NCBI GenBank assembly: GCA_964464965.1
Contig: CAYXHM010000009.1
Span: 75,048-139,047, forward strand
DNA from: UBA5543 sp964464965
GTDB lineage: Bacteria > Bacteroidota > Bacteroidia > Chitinophagales > Chitinophagaceae
Direction of reading: 5' to 3'
Length of the DNA: 64,000 nucleotides
The position numbers were made by a program, and so were the translations under genes. Below are positions 8,605-15,706 of this stretch, in pieces; the stretch's first letter is position 1; each line of letters opens with the position of its first letter. The notes beneath the pieces were generated by a model. It was not told the DNA's origin. It did no database searches and worked only from the letters and a program-made list of their open reading frames with translations.

Positions 8605-8652
8605 AGGAGGTTTGCCTCCTCGGCGACATAGCCGAATACTACGCCGAACTGC
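8605..8652. repeat. Palindromic repeat ending ACTACGCCGAACTGC
   Basis: AGGAGG (8605-8610) pairs with CCTCCT (8615-8620), and CGGC (8621-8624) with GCCG (8631-8634). The element ends with ACTACGCCGAACTGC (8638-8652), shared with the elements at 7272 and 10238. The remainder of the gap 8519-8776 is plain A+T-rich sequence. Confidence 0.6.
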
Positions 8653-8776
8653 AATTTATATCCTGCAACAGACTATGGTGATTAACCGTAAATTAAAAGT
8701 TAAAATTGGCACAATAAATGCATAGAGATTAATAATAACAAGTGTCGTTTCTGTAACAATTTAACTTTAACCATTT

Positions 8777-10138
8777 ATGCTAACACGTATCACTTTCGCT
8801 ATTGCCTTAATGCTTACTGTTATTCCTGATTCCAATGCTCAAAACCTGACGAGGCTGATAGCGTACGAGGAATTTATGAATGATGCTTCAGGTTCTCCTG
8901 TTCATTATAAAAAATACTGGCACAGCTTTTCAAAAGGAAGAGGTACAACATTGCTGCAGCAAAGTTTGGTCGGCTGGACATACTATGGGTTATTTATGGA
9001 CATAAGCGCACCAGATACTACCTATATAGTTAACAGGCAATTTGGTTCAGGAGGCTACGTAGATAGCTTTATGGCGGTTCATTTTTATGATAGCACCAAT
9101 CGTACTCATTCTACCTGGTCTTACTCATGGGATGTCTCAAACCTGTCATGGAAACTTTTACACGGTGTAAAAGATTCGTTTGAGTACAACAGTAGTCAAT
9201 TAGTAGCAACGTACAATTTTTTGTATGACTTAAACACCGGGAAATATGATAGTGTCAGAAAGCATATTTTTACTTACACCGGTGGCAAGTTGCTCAACGA
9301 AGAGATACATGAATTAAGCAGTATTACAAATGTGTGGGAAAGACGTAAAGAGGAATATACCTGGGTGGGCAACGACCTGACCGGGTTTATACATTATAGC
9401 TGGTTGCCCGCAACCGGTAGCTGGTATAAGAATGGCTCTGACAGGCAAACCTCTTACATAAACGGCAAGCCGCAGGTACATATTCACGAAGGCTGGTATC
9501 TTATGAACGGTACCACCCCCTCTATATCAAGCTATAGTCGGGATAGTAATGTATATGTTGGCAATAACCTGGTACAACGCTATGCTAATTGGGAGTTGCA
9601 AGGGCCAACCTATTTCAATTATCGCTATAACTATAAGTGGAATGCAAAAGGCAGCCCTCTCGAGATACTTTACGAACTTATGGATGCATCAGGCAACTGG
9701 AATAATTTTGGTAAAACATGTTTTGTGTACAATGCCGACAATAATCCGGTCACAATCTACGACTCAACATGGAAGGCAGGTAGTTGGGTGCCGGAATATA
9801 GCCAGGGCAACAGGCAGAGTGTATGCCAAAGAAATTATTATTATGGTACCCTCCCATCTTCTATAGCTCCTGATAATACTACGGCGCTGCAATTCAAACT
9901 ATATCCATCACCGGCGCAACATACTATTACTATTAGCGCCATATTTGAAAAAGCTGCCGATTGTACCATGGCAATAGTTGATATGCAGGGACGTCTGCAA
10001 AGGCAATGGACAGAGTATATTACTCCCGGAAAATATGAAGTTACTATACCTGTAAGTACGTTGCCTGATGGTAATTACCTGTTACACCTTATTGCACAGG
10101 GTGAAATGGGTGTACAGCAATTTACGGTGTTGAAGTAA
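8777..10138 (+). CDS. Secreted protein with type A T9SS sorting domain
   Basis: A 453-residue protein with a signal peptide cut after ...SNA (near residue 21). The body is rich in Tyr, Trp, Asn and Ser and has irregular repeats of the form Y-x-W/Y (for example YSWDVSNLSWKLL, YKWNAKGSP), suggesting a beta-repeat fold. The last 80 or so residues (from about 371) are a Por secretion tail: LYPSPAQHTITI, then MAIVDMQGR and LPDGNYLLHL, ending TVLK. It should cross the outer membrane by the type IX system and be attached or released at the surface. Ligand or enzymatic function is not apparent. Confidence 0.85.
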   Translation: MLTRITFAIALMLTVIPDSNAQNLTRLIAYEEFMNDASGSPVHYKKYWHSFSKGRGTTLLQQSLVGWTYYGLFMDISAPDTTYIVNRQFGSGGYVDSFMAVHFYDSTNRTHSTWSYSWDVSNLSWKLLHGVKDSFEYNSSQLVATYNFLYDLNTGKYDSVRKHIFTYTGGKLLNEEIHELSSITNVWERRKEEYTWVGNDLTGFIHYSWLPATGSWYKNGSDRQTSYINGKPQVHIHEGWYLMNGTTPSISSYSRDSNVYVGNNLVQRYANWELQGPTYFNYRYNYKWNAKGSPLEILYELMDASGNWNNFGKTCFVYNADNNPVTIYDSTWKAGSWVPEYSQGNRQSVCQRNYYYGTLPSSIAPDNTTALQFKLYPSPAQHTITISAIFEKAADCTMAIVDMQGRLQRQWTEYITPGKYEVTIPVSTLPDGNYLLHLIAQGEMGVQQFTVLK

Positions 10139-10237
10139 ATCACTTTCCCTGCCGACGTCTCTTACAAAGGACTCGGCAGCCTCGCATTGGTAAATCGCGT
10201 ATTGCGAATTACTTTATCCTAAAAGCATTGCCCATCC

Positions 10238-10301
10238 TACGCGAACCGGCGAGTCTCTATGCAGGAGACTCGCCGGAGAAATAAAAGACTACGCGAACTG
10301 C
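10238..10301. repeat. Hairpin flanked by 10-bp direct repeats CTACGCGAAC
   Basis: A 12-bp perfect stem (10246-10257 with 10265-10276) has direct repeats CTACGCGAAC at 10238-10247 and 10289-10298 on both sides. The right end, ACTACGCGAACTGC (10288-10301), matches the end of the element at 8638 apart from one missing C. It lies between two convergent genes but has no T-tract. Confidence 0.65.
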
Positions 10302-10310
10302 TGTATAAAG

Positions 10311-10871
10311 TTAATCCCTGTTAAACATATTAAAGCCGTCCATGAGGTTGTTTGCTTGAAATTTAACTCCTGTATCTCGCATTGCTTCATTTACAAATGA
10401 AGTATAAGCAATAGATAATTTATAGGTCTTATCAAGTAAATCTCTATCAACTGTAATACCTTCCTTATTTTTCGGATGGGTAATTTTATCTCTTTTAAAT
10501 TTGAGTACCCTGAAATCGGAAAAATTATGGTCTAGGAATTTTCGGTATAAATCCATCTTATCATGGAATTTACAATGTGCTTTATAAGTCTTTTTGAATT
10601 TATCTAAAATTGCATGTCCGTCGTCATAGCCATCGTATGGCTCAAGATAATTCAGGTAGAACAAATCAGCTTCAACGAGGCTAAAGAACTCTCTAATACA
10701 ACTTCTTATTAGCTCTGGTGACTTATTCCCAGCTTCAATAGAAGCAATAGTAACCCGATACAACTCTAAAAAATCTTTGCCCAATTCATTGTGTAGTAAT
10801 TGAAATTCGCCCAACCCCTGTATTCTTTTATACGCAGCCTCAAAATCAAACCCAAAATCTCTATAAGTCAT
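10311..10871 (-). CDS. HEPN-like protein with Rx4H motif, unknown function
   Basis: A 186-residue, predominantly alpha-helical soluble protein. Near the start of the last third it has FKRDKITHPKN, in which Arg127 and His132 fit the Rx4-6H signature of HEPN ribonucleases; the setting (a helix with Arg, polar residues, His, Pro) is like that of typical HEPN active sites. The gene is markedly A+T-rich relative to most of the window. It follows a 77-aa gene by 8 bases on the same strand. It could be the toxin of a two-gene unit or an abortive-infection type protein, but a non-catalytic helical protein is not excluded. Confidence 0.5.
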   Translation of the reverse strand: MTYRDFGFDFEAAYKRIQGLGEFQLLHNELGKDFLELYRVTIASIEAGNKSPELIRSCIREFFSLVEADLFYLNYLEPYDGYDDGHAILDKFKKTYKAHCKFHDKMDLYRKFLDHNFSDFRVLKFKRDKITHPKNKEGITVDRDLLDKTYKLSIAYTSFVNEAMRDTGVKFQANNLMDGFNMFNRD

Positions 10872-10879
10872 ATCTGTTG

Positions 10880-11113
10880 CTATTTTAAGAATTTGCCACT
10901 CGCTTCTTTTATTTTGTTGATTGCTATATGTTTGCCCTGTTCAATTATCATATCTCTATACTTATTTGTTACAGTGCCTCTAAATGCCTCACAACACGTT
11001 TTTACTTCTAACGAAGTAAGCGTTGTAGAAATAATTTCAGGGTGCCTATTGTGTTCCGAGCACTCAAGATTTTGTAGTTGATTTTTTATTAAATAAAAAT
11101 CAATTATTGACAT
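10880..11113 (-). CDS. Small hypothetical protein upstream of HEPN-like gene
   Basis: A 77-residue protein with a possible metal site, C-x2-H-x2-H (Cys18, His21, His24), and a cysteine pair at 40-41. The C-terminal half is helical and basic. It is not a MNT nucleotidyltransferase (no GS...DxD), so the pair is not the classical HEPN/MNT module. It is the first gene of a two-gene unit, 8 bases before the HEPN-like gene, and shares its high A+T content. An antitoxin or partner role is suggested only by size and order. Confidence 0.5.
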   Translation of the reverse strand: MSIIDFYLIKNQLQNLECSEHNRHPEIISTTLTSLEVKTCCEAFRGTVTNKYRDMIIEQGKHIAINKIKEASGKFLK

Positions 11114-11316
11114 AAAATAATATTTTACTATAAAATTACAGATAAATACTATTCATAATTCAATAATCAGTAAGAAATATTATGTTTCTAATATTTCTAT
11201 CGCTTTTTTCTGAACCATATTTTTTTAATTTCATCATCAGAAACATAGGCATGATTTTAAAAGCTGTCAAATGATAACCGTATATAAGCAACACTTTCCA
11301 TAACTAGTAATTCCCC

Positions 11317-11347
11317 ATTGGAGCAAGTCTTTTTGACTTGTGCCAAT
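11317..11347. repeat. Imperfect 31-bp palindrome
   Basis: Arms 11317-11329 and 11335-11347 (ATTGGAGCAAGTC against GACTTGTGCCAAT) match at 11 of 13 positions, the mismatch being two adjacent bases, with a T5 loop. It is too far from the nearest upstream stop to be an obvious terminator; it could be a small repeat or a site. Confidence 0.5.
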
Positions 11348-11457
11348 AAACCACGCAATACAACAATTAAATTTGTATAATACCCGATAAACACTTATTT
11401 TTGTTGTAGTAAAATGGCATCCAATATGCCATATTTCTTAACCGCCTTTCACCAACT

Positions 11458-11474
11458 CCTCTCCAAGGGAGAGG
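11458..11474. repeat. CCTCTCC/GGAGAGG intergenic hairpin repeat
   Basis: CCTCTCC (11458-11464) pairs with GGAGAGG (11468-11474), flanked by CACCAA and by TAGGGTAGAGGG. The same type of block (short C/T arm, G/A arm, then GTTGG or GGTTAGGGGTG) occurs at 5505-5655 and inside the next gene, so it belongs to a dispersed repeat family. Confidence 0.55.
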
Positions 11475-11502
11475 TAGGGTAGAGGGTCTAATTTCCAACA
11501 TC

Positions 11503-12447
11503 ATGAACTTTAAACAACAAACCTTCGTCACAGAGTACCTGCGCCACAACAGCGCCTATACAGCCTACTGCCTGGCTTACAATCCCAAAGATGCCGGTAA
11601 CTACGACAGCATTATGTCTGCCGCTAACCGCCTGCTCAATCATCCCGAAGTCTCCGCCGTTATAGATTCTATACTAAGCGGCATCCGCCACGATGTGGAG
11701 CAGGAGCTACGCGCAAAGCTAAAAACCGACTTACTGACCACCCAGCGCAAGCGCGAGATACTGGCCAAAATAGCCACGGGAGAAATGTATGCCGTGCAGG
11801 TGTACAAAGGCAAAGATTGTAACCAGTGTACCCAGCACGTAATGCCCACCATCAACCAGATGCTGAAGGCTATAGACCTAGACAACAGGATGGTGGGACT
11901 GTACGCACCCGCGCATGCTCACCACAAACCGCAAACGGTACCTGCACTCAATACAGATGTATTGCAGCAGGTAGATAAATTTTTAAAGTCTCTTGGCCTG
12001 GCTCCGGAGCAAATAGGAAAGAATGGTGAACGGCAACAAAACACAACAACAGGAGAACAAGTTCCCCTCTTTACGAAGGAGGGGACAATGACAAACAGCG
12101 AAGCCTGTTTGTCATTGGGGGAGGTTGACTCGTGCAGGGAAGAAACCCCCACCACTGAAGCGCCTGCCCCCACGCCGGAAAAAACTGTTGAAATCCCAAC
12201 AAAAGACAACAAAAATGCTGCTGATGCAAATCAAAGTAACGTAGAACAGGAAGCTTCCTCCTTAGAAGGAGGTGTCGCCGATGCAATCGGTGACGGAGGA
12301 TGTCCACTCGCGACAGATAAAAGCAATGAAAACCAACAACCCGGCGAAGACTCGTTGCAACAATCCACAACATTTGTATCGCCCGGCGGGCTCATAAACA
12401 TCAGGACAAACAGGGATAGCGACGCACAGGGCGGCGCCACTACATAA
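11503..12447 (+). CDS. Orphan terminase-small-subunit-like protein, repeat-invaded C-terminus
   Basis: A 314-residue protein. Residues 1-60 (KQQTFVTEYLRHNSAYTAY ... AANRLLNHPEVSAVID) resemble the helix-turn-helix DNA-binding part of phage terminase small subunits. A CxxC/H cluster (DCNQCTQH) follows near residue 107. From about residue 180 the protein is low complexity. There two palindromic repeats are read in frame: nucleotides 12063-12117 (residues about 187-205) and 12257-12294 (about 252-264). No large terminase, portal or capsid gene is nearby, so this is a relic or domesticated DNA-binding protein. The C-terminal part is unlikely to be folded. Confidence 0.65.
   Translation: MNFKQQTFVTEYLRHNSAYTAYCLAYNPKDAGNYDSIMSAANRLLNHPEVSAVIDSILSGIRHDVEQELRAKLKTDLLTTQRKREILAKIATGEMYAVQVYKGKDCNQCTQHVMPTINQMLKAIDLDNRMVGLYAPAHAHHKPQTVPALNTDVLQQVDKFLKSLGLAPEQIGKNGERQQNTTTGEQVPLFTKEGTMTNSEACLSLGEVDSCREETPTTEAPAPTPEKTVEIPTKDNKNAADANQSNVEQEASSLEGGVADAIGDGGCPLATDKSNENQQPGEDSLQQSTTFVSPGGLINIRTNRDSDAQGGATT
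12063..12117. repeat. Double-hairpin repeat inside a coding region
   Basis: First stem TCCCCTC (12063-12069) with GAGGGGA (12079-12085). Second stem, 13 bp and perfect, CAATGACAAACAG (12086-12098) with CTGTTTGTCATTG (12105-12117), loop CGAAGC. The total insertion keeps the reading frame open. Confidence 0.75.
12257..12294. repeat. Second double-hairpin repeat in the same gene
   Basis: CCTCCTT (12257-12263) with AAGGAGG (12266-12272), then GTCGCCGAT (12274-12282) with ATCGGTGAC (12286-12294, one G-T pair). Same two-stem plan as the repeat at 12063 but with different stem sequences. Confidence 0.65.
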
Positions 12448-12451
12448 AAAA

Positions 12452-12472
12452 TGCCCCCGCATAGCAGGGGCA
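12452..12472. terminator. Bidirectional terminator
   Basis: TGCCCC (12452-12457) pairs with GGGGCA (12467-12472), preceded by A6 and followed by CTTTATAT, between two convergent genes. Confidence 0.7.
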
Positions 12473-12497
12473 CTTTATATGTATCGTACTCTAAGTA

Positions 12498-13715
12498 TTA
12501 GTTGTTGATGGCGTTTTGCACCGCTGTAGCAGCCTCGCTCAGCAATATGGCCGATTGTACTTTCAGGCCTGAGTTGTCGATGATTTCCTTTGCAGCCTCG
12601 GCATTGGTGCCCTGCAGGCGTACAATGATAGGGATATTGATATCGCCCATGTTCTTGTATGCCTCTACCACGCCAGATGCAACACGGTCGCAACGAACGA
12701 TACCACCGAAGATGTTGATTAGGATAGCCTTAACGTTAGGGTCTTTCATGATAATGCGGAAACCGGCTTCAACAGTTTCAGCATTGGCAGTACCACCCAC
12801 GTCCAGGAAGTTAGCAGGCTCACCACCGGCCAGTTTTATCATATCCATGGTAGCCATAGCCAGTCCTGCGCCGTTTACCATGCAGCCCACGTTGCCGTCC
12901 AGCTTTACATAGTTCAGGTTGTATTCAGCAGCCTCCACTTCAGTAGGGTCTTCTTCGTTTTTATCGCGCATATCAGCCAGGTCCGGGTGGCGCATCAGCG
13001 CGTTATCGTCCAGGCTCATTTTGCAGTCAACAGCTATTATCTTGTCGTCTGCAGATTTGAACAACGGGTTGATTTCAAGCATGGCACAGTCCAGCTCTAC
13101 ATATGCGTTGTACAGGTTGGTAACGAACTTAACACAGTTTTTAAACGCAGTGCCGCTCAGGCCCAGGTTAAAGGCAATCTTACGCGCCTGGAAACCCTGC
13201 AATGGCATATTCGGGGCAACCCATTCTTTAAATATTTTATCAGGAGTATTATGAGCAACTTCTTCAATATCCATACCGCCTTCCGTGCTGTACATGATCA
13301 CGTTCTGCTTCTTGGTACGGTCCAGCAGTATAGACAGGTAAAACTCCTGGCGCTCGCTGGGGCCATCGTAGTACATGTCATATGCTACATACAGTTTGTT
13401 CACCACTTTGCCCGCATCGCCGGTTTGTATGGTTACAAGGGTATTGCCTATTATGTTTTTGGCTACTTTCTCTATATCATCAGCGCTTTTCACTACCTGC
13501 ACGCCATGTTGCTCGGGTGTTTCTTTCATAGTGCCTTTACCACGGCCACCGGCGTGTATCTGTGCTTTTACCACTACAAACTTGCTGCCGCTGTCTGTAG
13601 CTATTTGCTTGTAAGCGTTTACAGCTTCGGTTACATTGCCAACTGCCATACCGTCCTGTACAGGAACCTGGTAGCGTTTCAAAAGTTCTTTTGCCTGATA
13701 TTCGTGCAGATTCAT
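12498..13715 (-). CDS. sucC: Succinyl-CoA ligase, ADP-forming, beta subunit
   Basis: The beta subunit of succinyl-CoA synthetase, the TCA-cycle step coupling succinyl-CoA cleavage to ATP or GTP formation. The 405-residue protein opens MNLHEYQAKELLKRY, has the ATP-grasp loop AGGRGKG (55-61), the metal-binding segment CAMLEINPL, and the C-terminal CoA-ligase half with NGAGLAMATMD, NFLDVGGTA and NIFGGIVRCD. Length is normal. The alpha subunit gene sucD is not adjacent. A -7-like element (TATCTTCG) lies about 30 bases upstream of the start. The operon ends at the shared terminator. Confidence 0.96.
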   Translation of the reverse strand: MNLHEYQAKELLKRYQVPVQDGMAVGNVTEAVNAYKQIATDSGSKFVVVKAQIHAGGRGKGTMKETPEQHGVQVVKSADDIEKVAKNIIGNTLVTIQTGDAGKVVNKLYVAYDMYYDGPSERQEFYLSILLDRTKKQNVIMYSTEGGMDIEEVAHNTPDKIFKEWVAPNMPLQGFQARKIAFNLGLSGTAFKNCVKFVTNLYNAYVELDCAMLEINPLFKSADDKIIAVDCKMSLDDNALMRHPDLADMRDKNEEDPTEVEAAEYNLNYVKLDGNVGCMVNGAGLAMATMDMIKLAGGEPANFLDVGGTANAETVEAGFRIIMKDPNVKAILINIFGGIVRCDRVASGVVEAYKNMGDINIPIIVRLQGTNAEAAKEIIDNSGLKVQSAILLSEAATAVQNAINN

Positions 13716-13745
13716 AATATCTGAATGTTTTTAAAAAATACGGGG

Positions 13746-13753
13746 CGAAGATA
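13746..13753 (-). promoter_or_regulatory. -7-like element for sucC
   Basis: TATCTTCG on the minus strand, one mismatch to TAnnTTTG; gives a leader of roughly 24 bases. Confidence 0.4.
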
Positions 13754-13799
13754 GCGGAAAATATGCAGCTATTATAGCAAAATTTGCTTGCATGAAGAA

Positions 13800-14720
13800 T
13801 CAGAATAATGTGTTGGACTCTGGAGGTTTTGGGGAAGAATCGTTAAGCAAAACAGGCGGCGTCAGGTCTGTACCGCAGTGCTTGTTCAGTTGCTCTATCA
13901 GGTACTTTATCAGTTCGGGGCTGTGCAGCTCTTCGTGCTGGTGCATAAAGAAGTAGCAGGTTTTCAACCCTTGTTCCATCCAACTCTTTATGCGCTGCAC
14001 CCAGTCGTCTATACGGGTGTAGTCTGTAGGGTGCAGGCTGTTGCCTACAAAGCGTATGAAGCACTCATTGGTAGAAAGGCACATGTGTACACAGTCCCTG
14101 CGGCCCGATGCATCGGTAATGATGGTGCCGCGCTTTTGCTCTTTTAAAAATTGATACAGTTCTTTATTATATCCGCCTATATACCAGTCAGGATGCCTTA
14201 ACTCCACAAACATATCCAGGTCTTTCGGAAAGCGTTCTATAAACCCGTGAAGCGCATCCATTTGCTTGGGACTCATCTGCGGGTGCGGCATCAGGAATAT
14301 CGGCCCGAGGTTCTCTTTAAATTCTGTTATAGCCTCCAGGAATTTGCCTGTTTCAAACTCAACGTTCTTCAGGCGTTTTAGGTGGGTGATGGTATTGGTG
14401 AACTTCGGGCAAAACAAAAAGTCCTTCGGCACCTTGCTCTTCCACTGCCATACATCGCTGGGGAAGGGCATCTTGTAAAATACGGCGTTGAACTCTATGC
14501 AGTTAAAGATACGGGCATAGTGCTCCAGGAAGTCCTTAGGTTTTGTCTTCTTGGGATATAGCTTTCCCACCCAGTCTGCCCGGCCCCATTTTGCGCATCC
14601 TATGTAGAACTTGGTCTTGTTTTTCAATGGGTGCAGCACCTTGGTGGTTTCAGGCGGGTCGGGTGGAAGAATGAAATCTACCTGCTCCAGTTCTTCGTGT
14701 GTTACCTTTCCAAAATCCAT
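13800..14720 (-). CDS. DUF72 (YecE-like) protein
   Basis: A 306-residue DUF72 protein, a TIM-barrel family without an established reaction. Typical marks are FYIGCAKWGRADWVGKLYP near residue 38, EFNAVFYKMP, the FCPKFTNTITH strand, FVELRHPDW and RFVGNSLHPTDY. A short N-terminal extension with a Pro-rich stretch precedes the domain. It is divergent from prmC and its start follows a -7-like element by about 5 bases, suggesting a leaderless transcript. There is no gene context that reveals its substrate. Confidence 0.88.
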   Translation of the reverse strand: MDFGKVTHEELEQVDFILPPDPPETTKVLHPLKNKTKFYIGCAKWGRADWVGKLYPKKTKPKDFLEHYARIFNCIEFNAVFYKMPFPSDVWQWKSKVPKDFLFCPKFTNTITHLKRLKNVEFETGKFLEAITEFKENLGPIFLMPHPQMSPKQMDALHGFIERFPKDLDMFVELRHPDWYIGGYNKELYQFLKEQKRGTIITDASGRRDCVHMCLSTNECFIRFVGNSLHPTDYTRIDDWVQRIKSWMEQGLKTCYFFMHQHEELHSPELIKYLIEQLNKHCGTDLTPPVLLNDSSPKPPESNTLF

Positions 14721-14724
14721 AGTA

Positions 14725-14732
14725 TGAAGATA
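14725..14732 (-). promoter_or_regulatory. -7-like element for the DUF72 gene
   Basis: TATCTTCA on the minus strand, ending 4 bases before the ATG at 14720; predicts little or no leader. Confidence 0.4.
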
Positions 14733-14794
14733 AGAAAGAATGTTTATTCACCGGCAAATGGGGATTGTGCTAACCCATCATAGCCATTACACAC

Positions 14795-14802
14795 TATCTT
14801 TA
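14795..14802 (+). promoter_or_regulatory. -7-like element for prmC
   Basis: TATCTTTA, one mismatch to TAnnTTTG, ending 4 bases before the prmC ATG; again points to a leaderless message. Confidence 0.45.
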
Positions 14803-14806
14803 CCCT

Positions 14807-15658
14807 ATGTATTCATACGCTTCTGCATTTTCAGATTTATCTGTCGCCTTGCAAACCATTTACGATGCGCGTGAGGGGGCTTCTATTGCGCACGAGGTGT
14901 TAGAGCATATAACAGGTACCACCCGCCTGCAGCGCATTACTGATAAGGATAAGCAACTTACAGCAGGGCAACAGGGCGAACTTGATAGAATGAAAGAGCT
15001 GTTGCTCAAGGGTACACCTCTGCAATATGTATTGGGCACAGCCTGGTTTATGGGCAGGGAGTTTATTGTGAATGAACATGTACTGATACCCCGCCCTGAA
15101 ACTGAAGAACTGGTACAATGGATTGCAGAAGACTGGAAGGGTAAGCTTCCGTCTGTATTAGATATAGGGTCGGGCAGTGGGTGCATACCGGTATCAGTAA
15201 AACGGTTGCTGGCTGATGCAGTAGTTACGTCAATTGATGTGAGCGATGGTGCTATAGGCGTTGCTATGATGAATGCTGTGCGGCTTGATGCAAACGTTAG
15301 CTTCAGACAGCTTGATTTCCTGGATAAAAGCAAGTGGCATGAGCTGCCGTCTTACGATGTAATAGTGTCCAATCCGCCATATATACCGGAAACGGAGCGC
15401 GAGAGCCTGCATACCAATGTGCGGGATTTTGAGCCTCACCTGGCCCTGTTCGTCCCGGGCAATGATGCCCTGCTGTTTTACAGGAATATAGCTGAATTCG
15501 GGCTTACACACTTAAATGAGGGTGGTGCTATCTATTGCGAACTGCATGTTGACTATGCCATGCAAACCATGGAGCTTTTTAAAGCAATAGGGTATGCCTA
15601 TGCAATGGTAAAACAGGATATACACGGCAACTTCCGTATGCTGAAGGCACAAAAATAA
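14807..15658 (+). CDS. prmC: Release factor glutamine methyltransferase
   Basis: PrmC (HemK) methylates the glutamine of the GGQ loop of peptide-chain release factors, using S-adenosylmethionine. The 283-residue protein has the N-terminal helical domain, PLQYVLG (71-77), LIPRPETEELV, the SAM-binding loop DIGSGSGCI (119-127) and the catalytic NPPYIP motif (189-194) that holds the substrate amide. Length is standard. It is a single gene, divergent from DUF72, ending at a bidirectional terminator shared with the PhaE-like gene. Confidence 0.95.
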   Translation: MYSYASAFSDLSVALQTIYDAREGASIAHEVLEHITGTTRLQRITDKDKQLTAGQQGELDRMKELLLKGTPLQYVLGTAWFMGREFIVNEHVLIPRPETEELVQWIAEDWKGKLPSVLDIGSGSGCIPVSVKRLLADAVVTSIDVSDGAIGVAMMNAVRLDANVSFRQLDFLDKSKWHELPSYDVIVSNPPYIPETERESLHTNVRDFEPHLALFVPGNDALLFYRNIAEFGLTHLNEGGAIYCELHVDYAMQTMELFKAIGYAYAMVKQDIHGNFRMLKAQK

Positions 15659-15680
15659 AGGGCCGCGATTGCAGCCCTTT
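15657..15680. terminator. Bidirectional terminator
   Basis: AAAGGGC (15657-15663) pairs with GCCCTTT (15674-15680) between the converging prmC and PhaE-like genes; a short T run lies inside the arm. Confidence 0.65.
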
Positions 15681-15706
15681 ATAAATATTACACGAAACCT
15701 TATTTA

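Larger units (their letters stand above)
11114..11502. other. Long A+T-rich gap with two palindromic repeats
   Basis: No credible ORF. The first half is very A+T-rich, like the adjacent two-gene unit whose promoter it must contain. The second half has the imperfect palindrome at 11317-11347 and the C/T-G/A hairpin at 11458-11474. TAATTTCC near 11489-11496 may be the -7 element of the next gene. Confidence 0.6.

Noticed and set aside
7272..10301. CRISPR-like array from the repeated ACTACGCCGAAC motif
   Set aside because: Three copies, spaced more than 1 kb apart with genes between, no regular spacers and no cas genes.
11503..12447. Prophage or phage-remnant region inferred from the terminase-like gene
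   Set aside because: No portal, capsid, tail, integrase or lysis gene is within reach; flanking genes are ordinary, so only an orphan gene is supported.
12987..13724. Long plus-strand ORF over sucC
   Set aside because: Antisense shadow of a conserved gene; composition is unlike a real protein (Tyr/Phe/Cys-rich runs).
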